The notes: generated by a model not told the origin, from the letters alone. A stretch of DNA of 23,147 nucleotides from JBBPYA01 sp038200385 (GCA_038200385.1 JBBPYA010000128.1:1-23147); one strand, 5' to 3'; positions 1 through 7,409 are shown, counted from the stretch's first letter. Program-made: numbers and translations.

Positions 1-216
1 AGGAGATGACTGATCAGCGGCTTGAGCCGGTCACCGGTGATCAGCACCGACGCGCCGCCGTCGATCGCCCAGGCCTCGACGGCCGGGTGCGCCACCAACG
101 CCGCGGCTTCCCCCCGAGATCCTCCTGGACGACGACGTACCCGCGGTCACCCCGGAGTACGGCTCGCTGAGCCGGTCCCGCACCCAGTCGGCCACATGCC
201 CGGAGACGTACCTCAC
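1..216 (-). pseudogene. Partial, frame-disrupted CDS of unknown function (runs off the left edge)
   Basis: Reading leftward, a GTG start at 216 overlaps the TGA stop of the sirtuin gene (GTGA), a usual sign of translational coupling. The first codons read VRYVSGHVADWVRDRLSEPY. Continuous protein-like sequence needs two frame changes: one near 138-142, giving GYVVVQEDLGG, and one at the six-C run at 110-115 (plus strand), giving EAAALVAHPAVEAWAIDGG up to the window edge. Both are explained by one missing G on the coding strand. I do not recognise the family. It is either a pseudogene or an intact gene with two homopolymer undercalls in the assembly. The composite frame is inference; the GTGA overlap and the frame changes are visible directly. 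Confidence 0.5.
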
Positions 217-929
217 GCGACCGCGACCCCCAGCAGGTCCGGCAGCACCTGCCCGATCGGGTCGCGCACCACGAGGTCGGCCAGAGCGTCGTACGGCGTC
301 GGCTCGGCGTTGACTATGACCAGCCGCGCCCCGTGCCGGGCGGCCAGCCGGGCCAGCCCGGCGGCGGGCTGCACCGTCAGCGACGTGCCGACGGCGTAGA
401 ACTCGACGCAGTCCCTCGCGGCCTCCTGGGCCCGCCGCAGGACCGCGGTGTCCAGATGCTGTCCGAAGGACACGGTGGCCGACTTCAGGATGCCGCCGCA
501 GGTCAGGCACGGCGGGTCCTGCTCCCCCGCCGCCACCCGCGCCAGTGCGTCGGACATCGGGGTCCGGGCCCGGCAGCCCAGGCATTCGGCGCCGTACAGC
601 GTGCCGTGCAGCTCGATCACGTCGGTGGAGCCGGCCTTCTGGTGCAGGCCGTCGATGTTCTGGGTGATCAGGGCCCGCAGCCGGCCGGAGTGTTCCAGCT
701 CGACCAGGGCGCGGTGCCCGGCGTTCGGCACGGCGCTCCACGCCGCGTGCTCGCGGCGGTTGCGCCAGGACTGCCGCCGCAGCTCCGGATCGGCGAGGTA
801 GTTCTGCAGGGTGAACATGGCCTGGGACTTGGGATCCTTGGTCCACACGCCGTTCGGACCACGGAAGTCCGGGATGCCGCTGTCGGTGGAGATCCCGGCC
901 CCCGTCAGTACGGCGATCGACGGCGTCAT
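213..929 (-). CDS. cobB: Sir2-family NAD+-dependent protein deacylase (sirtuin)
   Basis: A 238-aa sirtuin, expected to remove acetyl or other acyl groups from protein lysines using NAD+ in the cytosol. The N-terminal Rossmann motif GAGISTDSGIPDFRGPNGVW (about residues 10-30) binds NAD+. TQNIDGLHQKAG (about 88-99) and the catalytic His in ELHG follow. Two Cys pairs, ECLGC and PCLTC, form the structural zinc site, and the GTSL segment lies in the C-terminal Rossmann part. Length fits compact bacterial sirtuins. The ATG at 929 has a purine-rich GGAAGGA about 8 nt upstream. The stop overlaps the GTG of the following fragment. Acyl-chain preference cannot be read. Family assignment is firm; cobB is the usual bacterial name. 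Confidence 0.93.
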   Translation of the reverse strand: MTPSIAVLTGAGISTDSGIPDFRGPNGVWTKDPKSQAMFTLQNYLADPELRRQSWRNRREHAAWSAVPNAGHRALVELEHSGRLRALITQNIDGLHQKAGSTDVIELHGTLYGAECLGCRARTPMSDALARVAAGEQDPPCLTCGGILKSATVSFGQHLDTAVLRRAQEAARDCVEFYAVGTSLTVQPAAGLARLAARHGARLVIVNAEPTPYDALADLVVRDPIGQVLPDLLGVAVA

Positions 930-999
930 GTGCCCATCCTTCCCGACCGGGGCGGATAGGAGGCAGCGAGCGTCGTGGCCGGGCCGACCCGACCGAGCG

Positions 1000-1386
1000 T
1001 CACACGTAGAGCACGGACACGCCGGGCAGCGCGTCGAAGCCGGCGTCCTGTGTGGCCACGCTGGCGTCGTGCGCCAGCGCCGTGGCCGCGATCAGCGTGT
1101 CGATCACGCGCGGATTCCGCCCGGCTTCCCGCAGCAGCGCAACCAGCCTGGCGAAGTTCTCAGCCACCGCAGCATCCACGGCGAGCGGCTCGTGGTCCCT
1201 GGTCGCCGACTCCAGGGTGCGCAGCCGCAAGGCGCGAGCGGCGGAGCCGGCCGCCACCAGGACGCCGATCCGTAGTTCGGCGATCGTCATCACCGAGACG
1301 GCGGTGCTGGCGTCTGCGGGCAGGTCGAGCAGCGGCCGGCCCGCCTCCCGCGCGATGAAGACAGAGGTGTCCAGGACAACGTTCAC
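1000..1386 (-). CDS. vapC: PIN-domain ribonuclease toxin, VapC family
   Basis: A 128-aa single PIN domain, probably the toxin of a type II toxin-antitoxin pair that cleaves RNA when freed from its antitoxin. The family's acidic metal-binding residues are visible: Asp in VVLDTSVFI at the N-terminus, Glu in IAELRIG (about 38), and Asp residues in VIDTLIAATAL and the ATQDAGFD segment near the C-terminus. The gene begins 10 bp after the upstream small antitoxin-like gene on the same strand, the classic antitoxin-first order. RNA target is unknown. VapC-type toxins are abundant in actinobacteria. The fold is certain; toxicity is inferred from architecture. Confidence 0.9.
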   Translation of the reverse strand: MNVVLDTSVFIAREAGRPLLDLPADASTAVSVMTIAELRIGVLVAAGSAARALRLRTLESATRDHEPLAVDAAVAENFARLVALLREAGRNPRVIDTLIAATALAHDASVATQDAGFDALPGVSVLYV

Positions 1387-1396
1387 CTCGGACGCT

Positions 1397-1642
1397 TCAC
1401 AGGCTGTCCAGCCTCTCTGCCACTGCCTCGTCCAGGTCCGTCCGGAGAGCCGGGTCGGCCTGGGTGGCGCGAAGCCTGGCCCAGACCTCCCCTGCCGGCA
1501 CCCACCTCCGCTGCCGGCGCAGCGGGACGATCGCCGCGACCGGCCGGCGGTCGACGGTCACGACGAATTCCTCCCCGGCCTCGACGCGGCGCAGCACGCC
1601 GGCGGTGTCGTTGCGAAGCTCGCGCGAGGGAATGGTGCGCAC
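1397..1642 (-). CDS. vapB: Phd/VapB-like antitoxin
   Basis: An 81-aa protein beginning VRTIPSRELRNDTAGVLRRV, typical of the Phd/YefM N-terminal DNA-binding fold, followed by a segment with the conserved RRPVAAIVPL strand. The acidic, Arg-rich C-terminus would wrap the toxin. It precedes the PIN toxin by 10 bp. I chose the GTG at 1642 because homology begins there. No Shine-Dalgarno is visible, but a TATGCT -10 hexamer sits 6 nt upstream, suggesting a leaderless transcript starting at the GTG. The open frame extends to an ATG at 1726, but that extension has no family resemblance. By family analogy it should repress its own promoter with the toxin as corepressor. Confidence 0.85.
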   Translation of the reverse strand: MRTIPSRELRNDTAGVLRRVEAGEEFVVTVDRRPVAAIVPLRRQRRWVPAGEVWARLRATQADPALRTDLDEAVAERLDSL

Positions 1643-1648
1643 GGCCGT

Positions 1649-1654
1649 AGCATA
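1649..1654 (-). promoter_or_regulatory. Putative -10 hexamer for leaderless vapBC transcript
   Basis: TATGCT on the minus strand fits the actinobacterial -10 pattern TANNNT. It ends 6 nt before the GTG at 1642, so transcription would begin at or next to the start codon. No convincing -35 is seen 17 bp further upstream. The absence of a Shine-Dalgarno supports a leaderless mRNA. Confidence 0.45.
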
Positions 1655-1748
1655 CCCAGTACACGCGTAGCAGCGGGCTTGATGGCGCGGATCAGCCATA
1701 CGGAAGGATGGGCAGGCAGCGCGCACCCGGGCGAGAGGACGTTCACCA

Positions 1749-4526
1749 GTGGCACAGGACAGTTTTGGCGCACGGGGACAGCTCGGCGTCGGCGACGCGA
1801 CGTACGAGATCTTCCGACTCGAGGCGGTGGACGGCGCCGACCGGCTGCCCTACAGCCTGAAGGTGCTGGCCGAGAACTTGCTGCGCACCGAGGACGGCGC
1901 GAACATCACCGCCGACCACATCCAGGCGCTGGCCGGCTGGGATCCCGCCGCGGAGCCGAGCCAGGAGATCCAGTTCACCCCGGCCCGGGTGATCATGCAG
2001 GACTTCACCGGTGTTCCGTGCATCGTGGATCTGGCCACCATGCGGGAGGCGATGGTCGACCTCGGCGGCGACGCGGCCCGGATCAACCCGCTGGCCCCCG
2101 CCGAGCTGGTGATCGACCATTCGGTGATCGCCGACGTCTTCGGTCGCCCGGACGCCTTCGAGCGCAACGTGGACCTGGAGTACGAGCGCAACCGCGAGCG
2201 CTACCAGTTCCTGCGCTGGGGACAGACGGCGTTCGATCGGTTCAAGGTGGTGCCGCCGGGCACCGGGATCGTGCACCAGGTCAACATCGAGCACCTGGCC
2301 CGGGTGGTGTTCGAGCGCGACGGGACGGCGTACCCCGACACCTGCGTCGGCACCGACAGCCACACCACGATGGTCAACGGCCTGGGCGTGCTGGGCTGGG
2401 GCGTCGGCGGCATCGAGGCGGAGGCGGCGATGCTCGGCCAGCCGGTCTCGATGCTGATCCCCAGAGTGGTCGGGTTCAAGCTCACCGGCGAGCTTCCCGA
2501 AGGGGCCACCGCCACCGATCTGGTCCTTACCATCACCGAGATGCTGCGCCGGCACCAGGTGGTCGGGAAGTTCGTGGAGTTCTACGGCGAGGGCGTCGCC
2601 GCGGTCCCGCTGGCCAACCGGGCCACCATCGGCAACATGAGCCCGGAGTTCGGCTCGACGTGCGCGATCTTCCCGATCGACTCCGAGACCATCGACTACC
2701 TGCGCCTCACCGGCCGCCCGGACCGGCAGCTGGCCCTGGTCGAGGCCTACTGCAAGGAGCAGGGGCTCTGGCACGACGCGGCGCGCGAGGCGGCGTACTC
2801 CGAGTACGTCCAGCTCGACCTCGGCACCGTCGTGCCCTCCATCGCCGGACCGAAGCGGCCGCAGGACCGGGTCGCGCTGTCCGAGGCCAGCTCCACGTTC
2901 CGCTCCGCCCTGGCCGACTACGCCACGTTCGAGCCGGTCGAGGACGAGCCACGGTCGGTCGTCGACGAGGCCGAGGCCGAGTCCTTCCCGGCCAGCGACC
3001 CACCCTCGACGACGAACGGCAACGGCAGCGGCGTACCGGCCGATCAGGACACCGCCCCGGCCGGGCAGCGGCAGAGCCGCCCGACGCCGGTAACCATGGA
3101 GGACGGCACCGAGACCTCGGTTGACCACGGGCACGTGGTGATCGCCTCGATCACCTCGTGCACCAACACCTCCAACCCGCAGGTGATGATCGGCGCCGCG
3201 CTGCTGGCGAAGAACGCCGTCGAGCGCGGCCTGGCCAGCAAGCCCTGGGTCAAGACCTCGCTGGCCCCGGGCTCCAAGGTGGTCATGGACTACTACGAGC
3301 GGGCCGGGTTGACCCCGTACCTGGAGAAGCTCGGCTTCCACCTCGTCGGCTACGGCTGCACGACGTGCATCGGCAACTCCGGGCCGCTGCCCGAGCCGGT
3401 GTCCGAGGCGGTCAACGCCAGTGACCTGGCGGTGGTGTCGGTGCTGTCGGGCAACCGGAACTTCGAGGGCCGGATCAACCCGGACGTGAAGATGAACTAC
3501 CTGGCCTCACCACCGCTGGTCGTTGCGTACGCGCTGGCCGGGTCGATGGACGTCGACCTGACGCGGGACCCGCTCGGTCAGGACGCCGACGGCACCGACG
3601 TCTACCTGCGCGACATCTGGCCGTCCTCCCGGGAGATCTCCGAGGTCGTCGCCTCCTCGATCGGGGCAGAGATGTTCAGCAAGGACTACGCCGATGTCTA
3701 CGCCGGGGACGAGCGCTGGCAGTCGCTGCCGACGCCGACCGGTGACGTGTTCGAGTGGGACGCGGACTCGACGTACGTGCGCAAGCCGCCGTACTTCGAC
3801 GGCATGGGCCACGACCCGGACCCGGTCACCGACATCGAGGGGGCACGGGTGCTGGTGCTGCTCGGGGACTCGGTGACCACCGACCACATCTCCCCCGCCG
3901 GCTCCATCAAGGCCGACTCCCCGGCCGGTGAGTACCTGCAGGAGCACGGCGTGCAGCGCCGCGACTTCAACTCCTACGGCTCGCGCCGCGGCAACCACGA
4001 GGTGATGATCCGCGGCACGTTCGCCAACATCCGGCTGCGCAACCAGCTGGTCCCCAGCTTCGAGGGCGGTGTCACCAGGAACCACCTGACCGGCGACCAG
4101 CAGAGCATCTACGACGCCGCGCAGGAGTACGCCGGGGCCGGGATCCCGCTGGTGGTGCTGGCCGGCAAGGAGTACGGGTCGGGCTCGTCCCGCGACTGGG
4201 CGGCGAAGGGTACGGCGCTGCTCGGCGTCCGCGCGGTGATCGCGGAGTCCTACGAGCGGATCCACCGCTCCAACCTGATCGGGATGGGGGTCCTCCCGCT
4301 GCAGTACCGCGAGGGGGACACCGCGTCCTCCCTCGGCCTGACCGGGGACGAGGAGTTCTCGATCAGCGGGGTCACCGCGCTCAACGACGGTCCCGTCCAG
4401 GAGGTCGCGGTGCGCGCCGGGGACGTGGAGTTCGCCGCGCTCGTGCGGATCGACACCCCGGGCGAGGCCGACTACTACCGGCACGGCGGGATCATGCCGT
4501 ACGTGCTGCGGTCGCTGCTTGGCTGA
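1749..4526 (+). CDS. acnA: Aconitate hydratase A (TCA cycle, [4Fe-4S])
   Basis: A 925-aa aconitase interconverting citrate and isocitrate through cis-aconitate in the cytosol. The three cluster-binding cysteines are Cys471 in ITSCTNTSNP and Cys537 and Cys540 in YGCTTCIGNSG. The C-terminal swivel domain carries SVTTDHISPAGSIK and KEYGSGSSRDWAAKGT, the substrate-binding serine/arginine loop. Between about residues 395 and 455 is a low-complexity linker rich in Glu, Pro, Ser, Asn and Gly, commonly seen in actinobacterial AcnA. The GTG start has GAGAGGA 9 nt upstream. It is divergent from vapBC with about 106 bp between them, and its TGA overlaps the TTG of the next gene. The protein would need Fe-S assembly, plausibly by the suf operon in this window. 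Confidence 0.97.
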   Translation: MAQDSFGARGQLGVGDATYEIFRLEAVDGADRLPYSLKVLAENLLRTEDGANITADHIQALAGWDPAAEPSQEIQFTPARVIMQDFTGVPCIVDLATMREAMVDLGGDAARINPLAPAELVIDHSVIADVFGRPDAFERNVDLEYERNRERYQFLRWGQTAFDRFKVVPPGTGIVHQVNIEHLARVVFERDGTAYPDTCVGTDSHTTMVNGLGVLGWGVGGIEAEAAMLGQPVSMLIPRVVGFKLTGELPEGATATDLVLTITEMLRRHQVVGKFVEFYGEGVAAVPLANRATIGNMSPEFGSTCAIFPIDSETIDYLRLTGRPDRQLALVEAYCKEQGLWHDAAREAAYSEYVQLDLGTVVPSIAGPKRPQDRVALSEASSTFRSALADYATFEPVEDEPRSVVDEAEAESFPASDPPSTTNGNGSGVPADQDTAPAGQRQSRPTPVTMEDGTETSVDHGHVVIASITSCTNTSNPQVMIGAALLAKNAVERGLASKPWVKTSLAPGSKVVMDYYERAGLTPYLEKLGFHLVGYGCTTCIGNSGPLPEPVSEAVNASDLAVVSVLSGNRNFEGRINPDVKMNYLASPPLVVAYALAGSMDVDLTRDPLGQDADGTDVYLRDIWPSSREISEVVASSIGAEMFSKDYADVYAGDERWQSLPTPTGDVFEWDADSTYVRKPPYFDGMGHDPDPVTDIEGARVLVLLGDSVTTDHISPAGSIKADSPAGEYLQEHGVQRRDFNSYGSRRGNHEVMIRGTFANIRLRNQLVPSFEGGVTRNHLTGDQQSIYDAAQEYAGAGIPLVVLAGKEYGSGSSRDWAAKGTALLGVRAVIAESYERIHRSNLIGMGVLPLQYREGDTASSLGLTGDEEFSISGVTALNDGPVQEVAVRAGDVEFAALVRIDTPGEADYYRHGGIMPYVLRSLLG

Positions 4527-5022
4527 CCTGCGGGGGCCGCGGGTCGTCCTGCGCCCGGTCGGCCCCGAGCACCTGGCGCAGCTGCGCGCGATCCGGGGGC
4601 GTCCCGGGGTCGTCGCGTGGTGGCAGCTCCCGCCGGCGGACTGGCCGCTGGACGAGGAGCCGGACACCTGGCGGTACGCCGTGTTGTACGACGGTGCCGT
4701 CGTCGGCTTCGTGCAGTGGTACGCCGAGACCGACCCGGAGTTCCGGCACGCCGGTCTGGACCTGTTCCTTGACCCGGCGGTGCACGGGCAGGGGTTGGGC
4801 ACGGAGGTGGTGCGAACCATGTGCGCGCACCTGGTCGACGAGGAGCACTACCACCGGCTGGTGATCGACCCCGACGTCGACAACGCCGCCGCGATCGCCT
4901 GCTACCGCAGGGTGGGGTTCCGCCCGGTTGGGGTGCTGCGGCAGTACTGCCTGGACCGGCACGGGACGTGGCGCGACGGGCTGCTGATGGACCTGCTGGC
5001 CCCGGAGCTGGTCCGCGCGTGA
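4519..5022 (+). CDS. GNAT acetyltransferase, AAC(6')-like
   Basis: A 167-aa GNAT-fold protein resembling the aminoglycoside 6'-N-acetyltransferase group. An N-terminal VVLRPV strand is followed by VVAWWQLP, which recalls the VEWW segment of AAC(6')-Ib. The acetyl-CoA pyrophosphate loop appears as HGQGLGTEVVRTMC (about 93-107), followed by IDPDVDNAAAIACYRRVGF, the usual GNAT motif B. The likely start is TTG at 4519, overlapping the acnA stop (TTGGCTGA). There is no clear ribosome-binding site, so translation would be coupled to acnA. Substrate is unknown: chromosomal relatives often act on small metabolites or proteins, so resistance should not be assumed. Confidence 0.85.
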   Translation: MADLRGPRVVLRPVGPEHLAQLRAIRGRPGVVAWWQLPPADWPLDEEPDTWRYAVLYDGAVVGFVQWYAETDPEFRHAGLDLFLDPAVHGQGLGTEVVRTMCAHLVDEEHYHRLVIDPDVDNAAAIACYRRVGFRPVGVLRQYCLDRHGTWRDGLLMDLLAPELVRA

Positions 5023-5048
5023 GGCGGGTGGCCCGGCCCCGGTCCGGT

Positions 5049-5077
5049 GCGGACCCGCGGAATGAGCGCGGGTCCGC
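5049..5077. terminator. Perfect 11-bp stem-loop between the GNAT and DAO genes
   Basis: Arms GCGGACCCGCG (5049-5059) and CGCGGGTCCGC (5067-5077) are perfectly complementary, with a 7-nt loop GAATGAG. It lies 26 bp after the GNAT stop and 72 bp before the oxidase start. There is no U-run, which is common for actinobacterial hairpin terminators. It could instead be an attenuator-like RNA structure for the downstream gene. Confidence 0.6.
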
Positions 5078-5149
5078 GGAACAGGCGCTGACCCGCGACC
5101 GGCCCATCGGCGACAATTCCGGCATGGACCTGGGACCGGCGGCTCGCGG

Positions 5150-6082
5150 ATGAGTGCGGTCACCGTCATCGGCGGCGGGGTGATCGGCCTGACCTGCGCG
5201 CTGCGGCTGGCCGAAGCAGGGCACCGGGTCGCCGTCGTCACGGCGGACGAACCCGCTACTACGACGTCGGCGGTGGCCGGTGCGCTCTGGTATCCGTACC
5301 GCGCGTGGCCGGTCGAGGCCGTGACCCGCTGGGCGGCCCGCAGCCGCGCAGTCTTCGGCGGCCTGGCTGCGGAATCCTCGACCGGCGTGGCCGTGCGGGC
5401 CGGCCGCGAGCTATTCCGCGCGCCGGCGCCCGACCCGTGGTGGGCCGCCGCGGTCCCCGACCTTCGACGGTTGCGGCCGCCGGAGCGGCCGGCTGGGTTC
5501 GTCGACGGGCTCGGCTTCTCCGCCCCCGTCGTGGACATGGGTCGCTATCTGCCTTGGCTCCGGTCCCGGTTGGACGCGCACGATGTCGACATCGCCATAC
5601 GCCGGCTGTCCACTGTGGACGACGCTGATTCCGACATTGTGGTGAACTGCTCCGGTCTGGGCGCACGGGACCTGGTCGGTGACGCCGCCCTGGTCCCGGT
5701 CCGCGGGCAGGTGGTGCGGCTGGCCAATCCCGGGCTGACCGACTGGGTGCTCGACGAGGAGGATCCGGCCGGACTGACCTATGTCATCCCCCGCTTCGAC
5801 GACGTCGTGTGCGGCGGCACCGCCGAGACCGGCGCCGAGCTGACCGCGCCGGATCCCGTTGTGGAGGCGGCAATCCTGTCCCGCGCCGTGGGCCTGGTCC
5901 CGGCCCTGGCCGGTGCGCCGGTGCTGTCCCGAGCGGTCGGCTTGCGCCCCACGAGATCAGCGGTACGGCTGGAGGCCGTCGCCGCCCGCAACCGGCTCGT
6001 CGTGCACTGCTACGGCCACGGCGGCGCCGGAGTCACACTGTCCTGGGGCTGCGCCGACGACGTGGTCGACCTGGTCGCCTAG
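5150..6082 (+). CDS. D-amino-acid oxidase family FAD flavoenzyme
   Basis: A 310-aa DAO-family protein expected to oxidise D-amino acids to 2-oxo acids, ammonia and H2O2, with FAD bound at the N-terminal dinucleotide motif VIGGGVIGLTCALRLAEAGH (about 6-25). Further family segments are AGALWYPYRAWP, the NCSGLGARDLVGD strand, VPVRGQVV, a tyrosine/arginine region TYVIPRFDDVVCGGTAE, the VGLRPTRSAVRLE segment with the carboxylate-binding Arg candidate, and the C-terminal YGHGGAGVTLSWGCA. Length matches short bacterial DAOs. The ATG overlaps the TGA of a nine-codon ORF (MDLGPAARG) starting at 5124, so coupled initiation is possible. It converges with the cupin pseudogene, 6 bp away. D-aspartate or glycine oxidase alternatives cannot be excluded. 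Confidence 0.9.
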   Translation: MSAVTVIGGGVIGLTCALRLAEAGHRVAVVTADEPATTTSAVAGALWYPYRAWPVEAVTRWAARSRAVFGGLAAESSTGVAVRAGRELFRAPAPDPWWAAAVPDLRRLRPPERPAGFVDGLGFSAPVVDMGRYLPWLRSRLDAHDVDIAIRRLSTVDDADSDIVVNCSGLGARDLVGDAALVPVRGQVVRLANPGLTDWVLDEEDPAGLTYVIPRFDDVVCGGTAETGAELTAPDPVVEAAILSRAVGLVPALAGAPVLSRAVGLRPTRSAVRLEAVAARNRLVVHCYGHGGAGVTLSWGCADDVVDLVA

Positions 6083-6088
6083 CAGTGC

Positions 6089-6516
6089 CTACGGCGGTGT
6101 CGTTCGGACCGTCATGTGTTCGCCGGGTCGTCCGAAGATGCTGAGGATCTCCGCGGGTTCGTCTCCGGTGCCGCCGAACCAGTGCGGCACCGTGGTGGCG
6201 GATTCGGCGACCTCGCCCGGTCCAAGTACCCAGTCCTGGTCGCCCGGAATGAGGCGGAGGTGTCCGGACAGAACGTAGATCCAGTCGGAACCATCGTGTG
6301 CCCGTGGCTCCGGCGTGACCTTGCTGGTCGGGATGACGATCTTCCAGGCCTGCATCCCGTCGGGCGGCCGGGTCAGGGGGATCACCGTCCTGCCCTGGAC
6401 CCGGTCAGGCTTCAGCCGGATGCGCGGGTCGCCCTCCTCGGGCGCCCCACGAGGTCGTCCAGCGGCACCTGATAGGCGTGCGACAGCGCAAGGAGCAGTT
6501 CCAGCGGGGGCCGCCG
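6089..6516 (-). pseudogene. Truncated XRE-family regulator with C-terminal cupin domain
   Basis: Only the C-terminal part of an XRE-cupin transcription factor survives. The intact cupin reads RTVIPLTRPPDGMQAWKIVI, then VLSGHLRLIPGDQDWVLGPG, to HMTVRTTPP at the stop. The linker RRPPLELLLALSHAYQV plus PLDDLVG, normally the end of the HTH domain, is in another frame. A single missing G in the GGGG run near 6447-6450 separates the two, since DLVG should continue APEEGDPRIRLKP. The helix-turn-helix itself is absent: homology stops at about 6516, where sequence belonging to the opposite-strand flavoprotein begins. Without a DNA-binding domain it cannot act as the ancestral regulator. A short cupin-only product is possible but has no good start. 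Confidence 0.8.
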
Positions 6517-6992
6517 CGCAACGCCCCCGCCGCCCACCTGCACGGCCACCTCTCACGAGACGGCATCCCACCCGCCGAGCTGCTGGCGGCCGGCCGCCAC
6601 GAGGTCACAGGCTACGGCGGCGTGATCCCTCGCCGGCACCGTCACTGGCCTGGTGCCCGACGGACGGAGCGGGTTCTGGGTTCACCTCGCCGGCGGGCAG
6701 CGGATCTCGGCACGGCGCTTGGTGGTCACGACCGGCTTGCGCGACGAGCTGCCGGACGTCCCCGGGCTCCGCGAACGGTGGGCCCGCACTGCCCCTACTG
6801 CCCCTACTGCCACGGCCACGAGGTTGCGACGTCGGCTGGGCGTGCTCGGTGGCCGTCCGAGCGCCGTCCGTTAACGGCCTCCTCGTCGGCCTCGGCTGTG
6901 ACGTCGACTCCGAGGGTTGGGTCACGGTCGATCGCGCCGGACTACCAGCGCCCCCGGAGTCTGGGCTGCGGGAAACATCGTCGACCCGCGCC
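6511..6992 (+). pseudogene. Decayed thioredoxin-reductase-like FAD oxidoreductase
   Basis: Fragments of an NAD(P)/FAD oxidoreductase appear in order but in different frames. They are PRNAPAAHLHGHLSRDGIPP to VTGYGG (6514-6626), VTGLVPDG to PDVPGLRERWAR (6645-6786), HCPYCPYCHGHEV (6787-6826), LGVLGGRPSAV (about 6837-6870), GLLVGLGCDVDSEGWVTVD (6876-6932) and SAPGVWAAGNIVDPR (about 6945-6990). The N-terminal FAD-binding Rossmann segment is missing. Most of the NADPH-binding domain between LGVLG and GLLVGLGC is deleted. The redox CxxC segment carries a 9-bp tandem duplication (CPYCPYC for CPYC). Multiple frameshifts and internal deletions make it non-functional. Its 5' end abuts the truncated XRE-cupin gene. 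Confidence 0.85.
6791..6808 (+). repeat. Two-copy 9-bp tandem duplication in the CxxC motif
   Basis: The unit GCCCCTACT occurs twice in tandem, turning the usual HCPYCHG of this flavoprotein family into HCPYCPYCHG. It is in frame locally and sits inside the pseudogene, so it is most likely slippage after loss of selection. Confidence 0.75.
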
Positions 6993-7068
6993 CAGGCGCT
7001 CGCCCTCGGCGCCGGCACCCAGGTGTTCACCCAGGGCATCGGGGCACCGATCTTCGGCCGCGGCGTCC

Positions 7069-7395
7069 TCACCCTGGCGCACCCGGTCGGGCCGAGGCCT
7101 GATCTGAGGTGTCCGATCGGGGTCGCCGCGCCCGGCGTACCTGCTCTCCGACGGCCTGTCCGTCCGCGTCGCGGGCAACCGGCTGCCGATCGGGAGCCGG
7201 GTGGCGCCGCGAACTCCGCCGACGGCCGCTCAGGAGGCGGTTGAAGGCCAGCACCGACCCAAAGGCCGCGAGGGCGGCCAGTTCGGAGGTCACGAGTGAC
7301 GTCAGCAGGGAAGCCCCCAGGAGCAGAGCGACCATCACCCACGCCACGAATGTCAGCACGCCGGCGACGACGCTCGCGCGCAACCCACTCCGCAT
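7069..7395 (-). CDS. Small predicted membrane protein
   Basis: A 108-aa protein starting MRSGLRASVVAG. Residues about 8-30 (VVAGVLTFVAWVMVALLLGA) and 33-52 (a hydrophobic LTSLVTSELAALAAFGSVLAF stretch) look like two transmembrane helices. The rest is a basic, Arg-rich, probably disordered tail. The ATG at 7395 has a GGAGGG ribosome-binding site about 8 nt upstream, good evidence that the start is real. The low-complexity tail runs toward the decayed flavoprotein and may be a read-through extension of a once shorter protein. No family or function is recognised. A 22-bp operator-like palindrome lies just upstream. Confidence 0.6.
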   Translation of the reverse strand: MRSGLRASVVAGVLTFVAWVMVALLLGASLLTSLVTSELAALAAFGSVLAFNRLLSGRRRSSRRHPAPDRQPVARDADGQAVGEQVRRARRPRSDTSDQASARPGAPG

Positions 7396-7409
7396 CGTGA
7401 CCCTCCGGT

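Noticed and set aside
1052..3124. Long plus-strand open frame of 690 codons across vapBC and the start of acnA
   Set aside because: It is an Arg/Gly/Pro-rich shadow of acnA and the vapBC genes in another frame, with no domain and no sensible start.
1743..3341. 532-codon minus-strand frame opposite acnA
   Set aside because: Antisense of a certain gene; composition (Val, Gly, His, Asp rich) reflects the third-position GC of acnA.
3507..4820. 437-codon minus-strand frame opposite acnA and the acetyltransferase gene
   Set aside because: Shadow frame over two supported genes; no family resemblance.
4519..5022. Acquired aminoglycoside-resistance gene
   Set aside because: Similarity to AAC(6') is at fold and motif level; the gene is coupled to acnA with matching composition and no mobile elements, so a resistance label is not supported.
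6993..7068. Continuation of the flavoprotein pseudogene
   Set aside because: After GNIVDPR I could not find the expected C-terminal family motif in any frame, so the pseudogene is ended at 6992.
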